This document shows positions 30,695 through 39,716 of a stretch of DNA of 40,388 nt, one piece after another. The first letter of the stretch is position 1, and the number at the start of each line of letters is the position of its first letter. Position numbers and translations under genes: made by a program. A model generated the notes under the pieces. The model did not search any database. It had not been told where the DNA came from and was given only the letters and a program-made list of their open reading frames with translations. The stretch spans positions 1-40,388 of the forward strand of contig CAYOEJ010000014.1 of the NCBI GenBank assembly GCA_964403015.1, read 5' to 3'. The stretch is from CAYOEJ01 sp964403015. Its GTDB lineage: Bacteria; Actinomycetota; Actinomycetes; Actinomycetales; Actinomycetaceae.

Positions 30695-31321
30695 ATGGCA
30701 TTTCTCGACCTCATGCGACAGTTACTGAACGACTCGTCTGCTACATCTGAAGTAGACAATGAGCTTCTTTTGCGCGCGCAGGATTTGCGCGACGTCTTAG
30801 CTAATGATCCGAACGATGTTGCCGCCTTTGAAGAGCTGGCATCCATTGTGCGCAGTTTAGGGGCTGATCGAACCCCGGCTGATCCACTTACCGCAGATCA
30901 GCCACAGAGCGAAGAGCAGACTGCCGACCTCATCTTATGGTCGCTCAGCGAAGATCTTGGCTCGGACCCGCGTGGCTGGTACCCGCTTATCCAACTGGCG
31001 CGTCTTTCGATCGATCAAGACCGTGAAGGCGCGCTGCGTCATCTCGAGACCGCTGCGGACAGGGAAGAATTAGGATTGGCACTGGCTGAAGGGTTAAAGG
31101 TCCTGCGCGAAGCTGGTGAATATGACACCGCAACTCAGCTTGGTCTTGGGCGATGGAATCCGTCGACCCACACGACCGCCGTCGGCGAAGAACTCATCGA
31201 ATCAGCCTTGGAAGCAAACAAGCCGGAAGAAGCCGCGCGATACCTAGTACTTCTGCGGGAAGCTGGCGCGGACGACGAGATAATTGACGAGCTTGAGCTC
31301 CGCATCGCCACAACCGAATAA
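30695..31321 (+). CDS. Uncharacterised helical (TPR-like) protein
   Basis: A 208-aa acidic, probably all-helical soluble protein. Segments such as NELLLRAQDLRDVLANDPNDVAAFEELASIVRSLG (residues ~22-56), GWYPLIQLARLSIDQDREGALRHLETAAD (~94-122) and EELIESALEANKPEEAARYLVLLREAG (~167-193) look like paired helices of tetratricopeptide-type repeats. No catalytic motif, signal peptide or membrane segment. I do not recognise the family. It has its own leaderless-type promoter and stands before the YciO-like gene. Confidence 0.6.
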   Translation: MAFLDLMRQLLNDSSATSEVDNELLLRAQDLRDVLANDPNDVAAFEELASIVRSLGADRTPADPLTADQPQSEEQTADLILWSLSEDLGSDPRGWYPLIQLARLSIDQDREGALRHLETAADREELGLALAEGLKVLREAGEYDTATQLGLGRWNPSTHTTAVGEELIESALEANKPEEAARYLVLLREAGADDEIIDELELRIATTE

Positions 31322-31432
31322 GCACATTCCACATCAAAGTGATTAAGACTCGGAGCCGAGAAGGCGCCTGTAGAGTTACTGTTTATCGCGCGCAGGCGCA
31401 TGCTGCAGGCTTCGTGCAGAGAAAGGATGGGC

Positions 31433-32053
31433 ATGGCCCACTACGTCGAAATCCATCCGGATAACCCACAGCAGCGCCTAATCGGCCGCGTGGTCGAAAG
31501 ACTGCGCGCTGGCGAGGTCATCGCACTACCCACGGATTCCGGTTATGCGATTGCCTGCACTTTGGCAAACAAGGATGGTTTGGAAAGAATCCGGCGAATT
31601 CGGCAGGTAGGGGACAAGCACCATTTCACCCTGCTTTGCCACGATTTTGCTCAGCTTGGAAGCCTTGTGATCGTCGACAACTCCCATTTCAGATTGATCA
31701 AGTCCTTAACGCCAGGCCCTTACACGTTTATTTTGAAGGGCACAAAGGAAGTTCCACGTATGACGTTGAACCCGAAGAAGGCAACGGTTGGCGTACGAAT
31801 ACCAGATCACAAGATCACTCAGGCGATTGTGGGCGCGCTCGGGGAGCCGCTGCTGTCCTCTACCCTCATTATGCCGGGCGAAGATGAGCCGTTGTCTGAT
31901 GGCTGGGAGATCAATGAACGCCTTGGCAACGCGCTGGATGTGATCATTGAAGGTCCCGTGGGTGAAGATGGCCCGACGACGGTGGTGGACTTTACCGACG
32001 GCCAGGTGGTTATTCAGCGCGAGGGCGCCGGCGACCTCTCAGTATTTGAGTGA
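31433..32053 (+). CDS. YciO/Sua5/TsaC family protein (threonylcarbamoyl-AMP synthase-like)
   Basis: A 206-aa YrdC-fold protein, exactly the length of E. coli YciO. VIALPTDSGYAIACTLANKDGLERIRRIRQVGDKHHFTLLCHD (residues ~28-70) covers the nucleotide-binding core, and LTPGPYTFILKGTKEVPRM and KKATVGVRIPDHKITQAIVGALGEPLLSSTL follow. YrdC/Sua5 proteins make threonylcarbamoyl-AMP for the t6A modification of tRNA; YciO-type proteins are close relatives with less certain or weaker activity. The start at 31433 has AAAGG with 6-nt spacing; the two upstream in-frame ATGs are less well placed. The HAD gene follows after 1 nt. Confidence 0.85.
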   Translation: MAHYVEIHPDNPQQRLIGRVVERLRAGEVIALPTDSGYAIACTLANKDGLERIRRIRQVGDKHHFTLLCHDFAQLGSLVIVDNSHFRLIKSLTPGPYTFILKGTKEVPRMTLNPKKATVGVRIPDHKITQAIVGALGEPLLSSTLIMPGEDEPLSDGWEINERLGNALDVIIEGPVGEDGPTTVVDFTDGQVVIQREGAGDLSVFE

Positions 32054-32054
32054 C

Positions 32055-32828
32055 ATGAAGAATCTGCGCGCAATCCTCTTCGATCTCGACGGCACGGTCA
32101 CCGATTCGGGGCCGATCATTCGCCAAACTCTCAACTCGACCATGATTTCACTGGCGAAAATCGACAACGGGGAGGCGACCTATCGAAAGTATGTGGGCCC
32201 GCCCTTGAGAGATACTTTTGCGGATCTCGGCGTAGCGAGCGACGAGATCGATATCTACGTTGCGGAATACCGACGCCGTTACGACGAGATTCTTGACCAA
32301 ACGACGGCGTTTCCCGGGATTACCGAGGTTCTTGAGAGTCTTCGTGCAGCTGGCTTCGGCTTGGCAGTAGCTACCTCCAAGAAGGAGTTCGTTGCAAAGG
32401 CCGTGTGCGATTCGATTGGTCTGACCCCATATTTTGACGTCATATGTGGCGCGAGCGAAGATGAGGCGAGAGCTGAGAAGCATCACGTAGTCGAAGATGC
32501 ACTGCAGGCGCTTTACGAGCGAGGATTTCTCCACGAACCGTCACGAGTAACACATCCGGATGATTCCTCGGTGCACAGCGGTGTGGCGGACCATGAGCGG
32601 ACGACGGTCGGTCGTGGCGTCCATGGGGACGACGCTCGTGATGATGTACTGATGGTCGGAGACCGCATCTTTGACATCGAGGGTGCGGCGGTCCACGGGA
32701 TTCGCACCATTCTCGTCGGGTGGGGAGACACGCCGGACGGCGAGGCTGAACTGGCATGGGATACGGCGAGCACACCGAGTGAGCTTCTTAGGATGATCGC
32801 CTCGTTGGCGGGTAAAAGTCAGCTCTGA
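32055..32828 (+). CDS. HAD-family phosphatase (phosphoglycolate phosphatase-like) with an insertion
   Basis: A 257-aa haloacid-dehalogenase hydrolase. Motif I is FDLDGTVTDS (nucleophile Asp10, Asp12), motif II VATSKK (~105-110), motif III Lys142 in AEKHHVVEDAL and motif IV VLMVGDRIFDIEGA (Asp203, Asp207). The cap is helical, as in Gph/PpaX proteins. Between motifs III and IV about 40 residues (157-196, PSRVTHPDDSSVHSGVADHE...) are added, rich in His, Asp and Ser, and not seen in typical members of ~215 aa. ATG 32055 starts 1 nt after the previous stop with no ribosome-binding site, so translation is probably coupled. The substrate is unknown. Confidence 0.85.
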   Translation: MKNLRAILFDLDGTVTDSGPIIRQTLNSTMISLAKIDNGEATYRKYVGPPLRDTFADLGVASDEIDIYVAEYRRRYDEILDQTTAFPGITEVLESLRAAGFGLAVATSKKEFVAKAVCDSIGLTPYFDVICGASEDEARAEKHHVVEDALQALYERGFLHEPSRVTHPDDSSVHSGVADHERTTVGRGVHGDDARDDVLMVGDRIFDIEGAAVHGIRTILVGWGDTPDGEAELAWDTASTPSELLRMIASLAGKSQL

Positions 32829-32880
32829 GGACCAGTGCTACGGCCGGACGTCGGAAGTCTCCGCAAGCCCTAGTTTCGGC

Positions 32881-34704
32881 TCAATCCTGAATCTGCGGGC
32901 CAGTAAACTGCGACTGGTACAGGTCATAGTAGGCGCCTTCGCGGGCGAGAAGCTCCTCGTGTGTGCCTTGCTCGACCACGTCACCATCGACCATGACAAT
33001 AATGAGATCGGCGTCCCGGATCGTTGAAAGCCTGTGCGCAATCACGAACGAGGTGCGACCAGAGCGAAGCTCATTCATTGCCCGCTGGACCAGCATTTCG
33101 GTTCGAGTATCAACCGAGGACGTGGCCTCGTCAAGAATGAGTATCTCCGGATCTGATAGGTAGGCTCGCGCGATGGTCAAAAGCTGCTTTTCGCCTGCCG
33201 AAATGTTGCCGCCCTCGTCGTCGATCATCGTGTCATAGCCGTCAGGGAGCTGCTGAACGAGCCGGTGTACTCCCGTAGCCTTAGCAGCGTCGATGACGTC
33301 CTCGCGGGTTGCGCCTTCACCGCCGAAAGCGATGTTTTCCTCGATTGTCCCTTCGAAGAGCCACGTGTCTTGAAGAACCATTCCGATCTTGCTGCGCAGC
33401 GAACTCTTGGAAAACTCGAGCGTGGAGACGTCGTCGATCGAGATCGTGCCGCCGTCGATCTCGTAAAAGCGCATGAGCAGGTTGACGAGAGTCGTCTTAC
33501 CCGCACCAGTAGGGCCAACGATCGCAATCTGGTGACCACGGTCAACTTCAAGCGAAAGCCCCTTGATCACCGGCTTGCCTGGATCGTATCCGAAGGAGAC
33601 ATTGTCGAAGGTGATTCGACCGCGCTGTTCGGTCTTGGGAACGATATCTTCGTATTGTGCTTGCGAATCCTCCTCCATTTCCTTCGTATCGAGGAAATCA
33701 AAGATTCGTTCGCCGGAGGCCGCACCAGACTGGAGCAGATTTGCCATAGAAGCGAGCGTGGCGACCGGGTGGTTGAGCTGACGCGAATACTGGATGAACG
33801 CCTGCATGCCACCAATGGTGAGAGTGCCATTAATGACTTGGAGACCGCCGGCAACAGCCACAATGACGAACGACAGATTGGATACAAATCCCATGATGGG
33901 CTGCGACAGTTGCGAAAGGAACTGGCCTCGGAAGCCTGCATCAAAGAGGTCGCTATTGGCGTCGTCAAACACCTCTTCAAACTCGTCCTGCAGGTTGTAG
34001 GCAGTAACGACTTCAAGACCTGTAAAAGACTCTTCAACGATTGACGAGACCTCTCCGGTCTTTTGCCACTGCTTACGGAATTGCGGCTTGGACAACTTGA
34101 GTATGTAGATCATGGCAATCACGCCCAGTGGCAGGACAGCCAGTGACAACAGCGCAAGTGACCAAGAAATCCACACCATCAGCGCCAGAATGCCGATGAC
34201 CGTGTAGATGGCCGTGATCACTTGGTTAAGCGTCTGCATCAGCGTTTGGGTGACATTATCGATGTCATTTGTGACACGCGAAAGCAGATCGCCGCGGGGC
34301 TGCTTGTCCAGCCATGCGAGCGAGAGCCTGTCTATCTTTGCTTGAGCCTCTTGGCGGAGTCTGTAGCCGAGGTTTTGAACGGACTGGCGAATGAGCACAC
34401 CTCCAAGGAAGTTGGTCAAGGCACCAACCACGTAGAGGGCTACGACCAACAGGAGCACATTGCGAAGCTCGGTGAAGTCGATGTCGTCAGATCCGAGGCC
34501 ATCAACGATGACGTTCGTGGCGTCACCGAGGAACTTTGGCGCGAGCACAACCGCTACTGTTGCGAGGAGCATGAGGATGAAGACGAACGTAATCCGAACT
34601 CGTTCGCTTCGGAGCATGCGTGCAAGGCGCTTGAGCGCGCCCTTCATATCTCGGGTGTTATCACCGAACGGATCGGCGCCGCGTGCGTGAGGTCCGCCTC
34701 TCAT
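32881..34704 (-). CDS. ABC exporter half-transporter, catalytically complete subunit
   Basis: A 607-aa type IV ABC exporter subunit. A membrane domain of six helices (residues ~35-330) is followed by the ATPase: Walker A GPTGAGKTT, Q-loop VLQDTWLF, signature ISAGEKQ, Walker B ILILDEATSSVD with the catalytic Glu, and switch His in FVIAHRLST. Its partner upstream has a degenerate site, so the two form a heterodimer of the TM287/288 (LmrCD-like) type; this one corresponds to TM288. The ATG overlaps the partner's stop by 4 bp. The substrate (drug, lipid or peptide) cannot be told from sequence. Confidence 0.92.
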   Translation of the reverse strand: MRGGPHARGADPFGDNTRDMKGALKRLARMLRSERVRITFVFILMLLATVAVVLAPKFLGDATNVIVDGLGSDDIDFTELRNVLLLVVALYVVGALTNFLGGVLIRQSVQNLGYRLRQEAQAKIDRLSLAWLDKQPRGDLLSRVTNDIDNVTQTLMQTLNQVITAIYTVIGILALMVWISWSLALLSLAVLPLGVIAMIYILKLSKPQFRKQWQKTGEVSSIVEESFTGLEVVTAYNLQDEFEEVFDDANSDLFDAGFRGQFLSQLSQPIMGFVSNLSFVIVAVAGGLQVINGTLTIGGMQAFIQYSRQLNHPVATLASMANLLQSGAASGERIFDFLDTKEMEEDSQAQYEDIVPKTEQRGRITFDNVSFGYDPGKPVIKGLSLEVDRGHQIAIVGPTGAGKTTLVNLLMRFYEIDGGTISIDDVSTLEFSKSSLRSKIGMVLQDTWLFEGTIEENIAFGGEGATREDVIDAAKATGVHRLVQQLPDGYDTMIDDEGGNISAGEKQLLTIARAYLSDPEILILDEATSSVDTRTEMLVQRAMNELRSGRTSFVIAHRLSTIRDADLIIVMVDGDVVEQGTHEELLAREGAYYDLYQSQFTGPQIQD

Positions 34705-36473
34705 GCTGCCTCCTCCGCGCTCATCTGTGAAGTAACAATTTCTTGGTAGGTTTCACAGGATTCCATGAGTTCACCGTGTGTTCCGCGGCCGACTACGGCG
34801 CCGTCATCGAGTACGTGGATCTCATCCGCAGTGCGAATTGTGGATACTCGCTGAGCAATGATGAGAACTGCAATATCTCCAACGAAGGAACGAAGGTTGT
34901 TGCGCAGTTTGGCGTCCGTGGCGAAGTCGAGAGCTGAGAATGAATCGTCGAAGACGAGCAGATCGGCGTCGCGATTTCCGTTGGAGTCGGGCAGACAGCG
35001 ATAGATCGCCCGTGCGATAGTCAGGCGCTGGCGCTGGCCGCCCGAGTAGTTTGAACCGCCGGCCTCTACCTTGGCGTCAAACCCGTCGTCGAGCCGGTCA
35101 ACGAACTCCAAAGCTTGGGCGGCCTCGAGTGCGCGCCGCACGCGATCGGCGTCGTACGAAGCATCGGAACGGGCGGAACCGGAGACGTTCGTAGCAATCG
35201 TCCCAGAAAACAAAAAAGCCTTTTGGGGAACGAGCGCGATGCGGTTGCGGAGCTCAAGCGGATCCAATTGCGTCACGGGGATGCCGCCGGCGCGAACCTC
35301 GCCTCCGGTGGTGTCGATGAGACGGGGAATGAGCTTGAGGATTGATGACTTGCCAGAACCGGTGGATCCAATGATCGCCGTGGTGGTTCCGGGGGACATG
35401 GTCATGGAGATGTTATCGAGAACAGGGACCTCGGCTCCGGGGTATTGCAGACAGGCGTTGTCCAACTCGAAGCTGATGGGGCCAGCGGGGAGTGTTGCGG
35501 GGTTCTCGGGTGCGCGGACGGCAGGAACAGTGTCATGGATCTCTTGCAGACGAGCGGCGGAGACTTCGCCACGCGGAAGAATCATGACCATCATTCCCGA
35601 CATCATGACCGAACCCATAATCATCATGAGGTAGGTGATAAAAGCGGTCAGTGATCCGACCTGCATGTCGCCACTTTCGATGCGGAACCCGCCAAACCAC
35701 AGAACGGCGGCCGATGAAAGCCCGATGACCATTTGCGTGACGGGCATGAGGAATGCCCACAGCATGCCGATCTCGAGCCAAATCTGGCGAAGCTCCTTGT
35801 TTGCGACGTCGAACTTTTCGCGTTCGGACTTTTGCCGAATGAAGGCGCGGACCACACGAACCCCGGTGAGTTGCTCACGCAAAAGTGTGTTGATGCGGTC
35901 GATGCGCTTTTGTTGGATCTGAGAACGCGGGGTGAGTGCGCGCATGACCGCAAGAATAATGACGGAAAGGATGGGAACGATAACCACCAACAGAAGTGAC
36001 AGCGTGGCATCCTGCTGAATGGCCATGACAACTCCACCGATGCCCATGAGCGGTGCCATGACCATGATGGTGAAAGTCAAGAGGATAACCATTTGAACTT
36101 GGGTGACATCGTTTGTCGTTCGGGTGACGAGGGTGGGGGCGCCAAACCGGTGCTGATCCGTGGCTGAGAAGGACTGAACCTTTCGGAACGTCGTCGCGCG
36201 GAGTTCGCGGCCCATCTGCATGGCGGTCTTGGCGCCAACGTAGATTGCGCCGATCATGCATGCGATTTGAACGACCGAAATGAAAAGCATGATGAGGCCC
36301 GTGGACCAGATCAAACCGACATTGCCGGGCAGGATGCCGTCATCAATAATGCGGGCATTAAGAGAGGGCAATAGGAGGCTCAGCAGAACCTGCGTGGTTT
36401 GTAGGATCGCGATAATGGCCAGCGAGCCTTTTCTATGCCGGAGAAAGTTCCAGCCCATGCGAAGGAGAGTCAC
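34701..36473 (-). CDS. ABC exporter half-transporter, degenerate-site subunit
   Basis: A 590-aa ABC exporter subunit with six membrane helices (~15-300) and an ATPase domain: Walker A GSTGSGKSS, Q-loop LVPQKAFLF, signature YSGGQRQR, Walker B LLVFDDSFSALD. The catalytic Glu after Walker B is Asp, and the switch His is Gln (IIAQRVST), the same pair of changes as in TM287 of Thermotoga. It supplies the degenerate site of a heterodimeric exporter with the following gene. The start is GTG with AGAGG 5 nt upstream. The 219 bp before aceE hold the promoter region of this pair (not assigned) and the aceE terminator. Confidence 0.92.
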   Translation of the reverse strand: MTLLRMGWNFLRHRKGSLAIIAILQTTQVLLSLLLPSLNARIIDDGILPGNVGLIWSTGLIMLFISVVQIACMIGAIYVGAKTAMQMGRELRATTFRKVQSFSATDQHRFGAPTLVTRTTNDVTQVQMVILLTFTIMVMAPLMGIGGVVMAIQQDATLSLLLVVIVPILSVIILAVMRALTPRSQIQQKRIDRINTLLREQLTGVRVVRAFIRQKSEREKFDVANKELRQIWLEIGMLWAFLMPVTQMVIGLSSAAVLWFGGFRIESGDMQVGSLTAFITYLMMIMGSVMMSGMMVMILPRGEVSAARLQEIHDTVPAVRAPENPATLPAGPISFELDNACLQYPGAEVPVLDNISMTMSPGTTTAIIGSTGSGKSSILKLIPRLIDTTGGEVRAGGIPVTQLDPLELRNRIALVPQKAFLFSGTIATNVSGSARSDASYDADRVRRALEAAQALEFVDRLDDGFDAKVEAGGSNYSGGQRQRLTIARAIYRCLPDSNGNRDADLLVFDDSFSALDFATDAKLRNNLRSFVGDIAVLIIAQRVSTIRTADEIHVLDDGAVVGRGTHGELMESCETYQEIVTSQMSAEEAA

Positions 36474-36645
36474 ATTTTCCTCTGTCTATGTCTTTCAAAA
36501 CTAGTGCAAGGATACGCTCTTGGTCCGACGCGCAGAACGCGTTGAAGCTGATTGTGGCGAGTAAGTCAGTTGGGAAAGGCACGCGGCAAAACGAAAAGTG
36601 GACATGCTAACGTCCCGGCGATGCGGTACTGACCTTTGCAAGGGA

Positions 36646-36680
36646 AGAGGGGCCAAATGAAAAAATCATCCGGCCCCTCT
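36646..36680 (-). terminator. Terminator after aceE
   Basis: AGAGGGGCC and GGCCCCTCT form a perfect 9-bp stem with a 17-nt loop containing an A6 (T6 on the minus strand) run, 13 bp after the aceE stop. Confidence 0.7.
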
Positions 36681-36692
36681 GTGCCTAGATCG

Positions 36693-39446
36693 TTAGGCTA
36701 CTTCGTTCGGATCGCTGAATCCGGACGAACCTGCGTTGGCGTTGAACAGGTCGTACTTATCGATCGCTTCCTTGATGACCTTACGGTCAATCTCGCCGCG
36801 ATCTGCAAGTGCCTGGAGTGCCCGGACAACCATCGACTGGGCGTCGATCTTGAACGTGCGTCGGGCTGCGGATCGCGTATCGGAGAAGCCGAAGCCGTTG
36901 GCGCCGAGCACGTAGTAGTCGCTGGGTACCCATGGCCGGATAGCGTCCTGAACCTGCTTTTCGAAGTCGGAGGTGGCAATGATCGGGCCATCTTCGTTCT
37001 TGAGCTTAGCGGTCAAGTATGCCTCGCGCGGCTCTTCTTCCGGGTGGAGGAAGTTGTGCTCGTCGGCTGCTAGGCCATCCTTGCGCAGCTCGTACCACGA
37101 GGTCACCGACCAGACACCTGCACGCACACCCCAGTCCTTGCGGAGAATATCGCGCGCTTCGCGTGCCCACGGAACACCGACGCCCGATGCGAGAAGCTGA
37201 ACTGTGGGTCCGTCGCCTTCTGGCTCGTCAACCTTGTGGATTCCCTTGATGATGCCTTCGACATCAACATCTTCGGGCTCGGCAGGCTGGCTGATTGGCT
37301 CGTTGTAGATCGTCAGGTAGTACATGACATCTTGGTCACGGCCGTCCGAACCGTCGCCGTACATGCGGACGATGCCATCGCGCATGATGTGGCGGATTTC
37401 GTAGGCGTAGGCCGGGTCGTAGGTAACGACTGCCGGGTTGGTGGAGGCGAGAACCTGCGAGTGTCCGTCGAGGTGCTGCAGACCTTCGCCCGTGAGGGTG
37501 GTACGGCCAGCGGTTGCACCCATGATAAAGCCGCGAGCGAGCTGGTCGGCTGCTGCCCAGAACTGATCGCCAGTGCGCTGGAATCCGAACATCGAGTAGA
37601 AGATGTATACCGGAACCATGGGAACGCCATGTGTGGCGTAGGAGGTTCCAACCGCCGTGAATGCCGCGGTTGAGCCGGCCTCCGTAATGCCCGTGTGCAT
37701 GATCTGGCCCTTCTCGGACTCCCTGTAGGAGAGGAGAAGATCAGCGTCAACAGCCGTGTAATGCTGGCCGTGAACGTTGAAGATCTTTGCGGTCGGGAAG
37801 ATCGAGTCAAGACCGAAGGTACGTGCCTCGTCCGGAATGATCGGAACGATGCGGTGGCCGAACTTCTTGTCCTTGATGAGATCCTTGAGCAAGCGTACGA
37901 ACGCCATGGTGGTGGCAACTTTCTGCTTGCCGGAGCCACCCTTGAGCACGTCGTAGTGCTTCTCGTCGGGCAGCTCTATGCCCTGCTCCACCACGCGACG
38001 CTCGGGCAGGTAACCGCCAAGTTCGCGACGACGCTCGTGCATGTACTCGAGTGCCGGGTGCTTCGGATCGGGCTTGTAGTAAGGAGCGTTGTACGGATCG
38101 TCAATCTTGTCGTCCGATACGTCCAGATGAAGCGTGTCGCGAAGCAGCTTCAGATCATCCGAGTTGAGCTTCTTCATCTGGTGCGTGGAGTTACGTCCAG
38201 CGAAGTTCGCACCCAGCGAGTAGCCCTTAATGGTGTGGGCGAGAATAACGGTGGGCTGATCCTTGTGCTCGGTGGCTGCCTTGTAGGCGGCGTAGACCTT
38301 GCGGTAATCGTGACCACCGCGCTTGAGAGCCCAGATCTTCTCGTCGGACCAATCTGCAACCATCGCCTTGGTGCGCGGATCGCGACCAAAGAAGTGCTCG
38401 CGCACGTAGGCGCCGTTGTTCGCCTTGAAGGTTTGGTAGTCACCGTCAAGGGTGTTGTTCATGACGTTAACGAGTGCGCGATCCTTATCGGCCTCGAGGA
38501 GCTCGTCCCACTCACGACCCCAAATGACCTTGATGACGTTCCAGCCAGCACCCTTGAACGATGCCTCGAGCTCCTGAATGATCTTGCCGTTACCGCGAAC
38601 AGGACCGTCAAGACGCTGAAGGTTACAGTTCACAACGAACGTGAGGTTATCGAGGTTTTGTGCGCCAGCAAGGTGGAGGAGTCCGCGAGACTCGGCCTCG
38701 TCCATTTCGCCGTCGCCCATGTATGCCCACACGTGCTGCTTTGAGGTGTCCTTGAGGCCACGCTCGTGCAGGTAGCGGTTGTACCAAGCCTGGTAGATGG
38801 CGCTGATCGGACCAATACCGAGCGACACCGTGGGGAACTCCCAGAAGTCTTCCATCTGACGAGGGTGTGGGTATGACGGAAGTCCGCGGCCGCCGGAGGG
38901 GCGTGAAGCCTGCTGGCGGAATGAATCGAGATCCGCCTCGGTGAGGCGTCCTTCAAGGAAGGCACGCGAATAGTTACCGGGGGAGGAGTGGCCCTGGAAG
39001 AATACCTGATCGCCACCGCCGGGTGAATTCTTGCCGCGGAAGAACCAGTTGTGGCCGACCTCGTAAAGAGTCGCCTGAGCGGCGAACGAAGAAATGTGGC
39101 CGCCAACCGCGATGCCAGGACGCTGTGCGCGTGTTACCTGAACTGCGGCATTCCAGCGAACCCAGCGGCGGAACTCGCGCTCAAGCTTCTCGTCACCTGG
39201 GTAGTAGGGCTCGTCGCTGACCCCAATGGTGTTGACGTAGGGCGTAACAAGGCTGGATGGCACATTGATACCGCGCTCGCGTGCTCGGCGCTCCATTGCC
39301 ATGAGCAAATAACGAGTACGGGGGCCGCCCTGCGCGTCAATAAGACTGTCAATTGACTCGAGCCATTCTTGGGTTTCTTCTCGATCGATGTCGGGAACCT
39401 GGCTGAGTAGGCCGTTAATCAGAGGCCGGGTGGGCTGTTGGCTCAC
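36693..39446 (-). CDS. aceE: Pyruvate dehydrogenase E1 component, homodimeric type
   Basis: AceE decarboxylates pyruvate with thiamine diphosphate and passes the acetyl group to the E2 lipoyl domain. The 917-aa protein has the full family length. Visible blocks include GHISSFAAQATLYEVGHNWFFRG, QGHSSPGNYSRAFLEGRL, the thiamine-diphosphate motif GDGEMDEAESRGLLHLAGAQNLDNLTFVVNCNLQRLDG, and late blocks GITEAGSTAAFTAVGTSYATHG and ATAGRTTLTGEGLQHLDGHS. GTG 39446 is chosen, with AAGGGAG 5-6 nt upstream; the upstream in-frame start at 39599 adds 51 residues without resemblance. It is divergent from the DUF3052 gene, an arrangement common in actinobacteria. The 270-bp divergent region has TAGATA/TAGATT candidates near 39530-39540 for its promoter. 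Confidence 0.96.
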   Translation of the reverse strand: MSQQPTRPLINGLLSQVPDIDREETQEWLESIDSLIDAQGGPRTRYLLMAMERRARERGINVPSSLVTPYVNTIGVSDEPYYPGDEKLEREFRRWVRWNAAVQVTRAQRPGIAVGGHISSFAAQATLYEVGHNWFFRGKNSPGGGDQVFFQGHSSPGNYSRAFLEGRLTEADLDSFRQQASRPSGGRGLPSYPHPRQMEDFWEFPTVSLGIGPISAIYQAWYNRYLHERGLKDTSKQHVWAYMGDGEMDEAESRGLLHLAGAQNLDNLTFVVNCNLQRLDGPVRGNGKIIQELEASFKGAGWNVIKVIWGREWDELLEADKDRALVNVMNNTLDGDYQTFKANNGAYVREHFFGRDPRTKAMVADWSDEKIWALKRGGHDYRKVYAAYKAATEHKDQPTVILAHTIKGYSLGANFAGRNSTHQMKKLNSDDLKLLRDTLHLDVSDDKIDDPYNAPYYKPDPKHPALEYMHERRRELGGYLPERRVVEQGIELPDEKHYDVLKGGSGKQKVATTMAFVRLLKDLIKDKKFGHRIVPIIPDEARTFGLDSIFPTAKIFNVHGQHYTAVDADLLLSYRESEKGQIMHTGITEAGSTAAFTAVGTSYATHGVPMVPVYIFYSMFGFQRTGDQFWAAADQLARGFIMGATAGRTTLTGEGLQHLDGHSQVLASTNPAVVTYDPAYAYEIRHIMRDGIVRMYGDGSDGRDQDVMYYLTIYNEPISQPAEPEDVDVEGIIKGIHKVDEPEGDGPTVQLLASGVGVPWAREARDILRKDWGVRAGVWSVTSWYELRKDGLAADEHNFLHPEEEPREAYLTAKLKNEDGPIIATSDFEKQVQDAIRPWVPSDYYVLGANGFGFSDTRSAARRTFKIDAQSMVVRALQALADRGEIDRKVIKEAIDKYDLFNANAGSSGFSDPNEVA

Positions 39447-39529
39447 GTTTACTCCCTTAGTAATTATTGGACTTGTCCACCGCCCGCTTGTCGGACGCGC
39501 AAGATCCGCGTCATGCTGCAGTGCACTTG

Positions 39530-39558
39530 TATCTAATCTACCTTTTCTAGGCTGAAAG
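39530..39558 (-). promoter_or_regulatory. Weak candidate promoter of aceE
   Basis: On the minus strand CTTTCA (39558-39553) and TAGATA (39535-39530) with a 17-nt spacer, about 84 nt before the aceE GTG. An overlapping TAGATT is an alternative -10. Confidence 0.3.
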
Positions 39559-39663
39559 GCCCACCGAAACGGAGTGAATGCGTTTAGGAACCCCGTCACC
39601 TTCCGTCGCAGTGTTCGCGCGCCACGCTTGGTTTAGAAGATGCAGGCGATCGGTGATTGACTC

Positions 39664-39669
39664 TAGACT
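39664..39669 (+). promoter_or_regulatory. Putative -10 box of the DUF3052 gene
   Basis: TAGACT, the hexamer also found before dnaE and tatB; it would give a leader of ~40 nt carrying the GAAAGGA site. Confidence 0.4.
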
Positions 39670-39716
39670 GTATTTCAGGGCAAATAGCCTGTGAACTCGT
39701 GAAAGGACGGTTCTAC

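Noticed and set aside
33265..34044. 259-codon open frame on the plus strand
   Set aside because: Antisense to the ABC exporter ATPase and membrane domain, which is clearly real.
37695..38744. 349-codon open frame on the plus strand
   Set aside because: Lies wholly antisense to aceE, which has full family similarity. A long open frame opposite a high-codon-bias gene is expected by chance.
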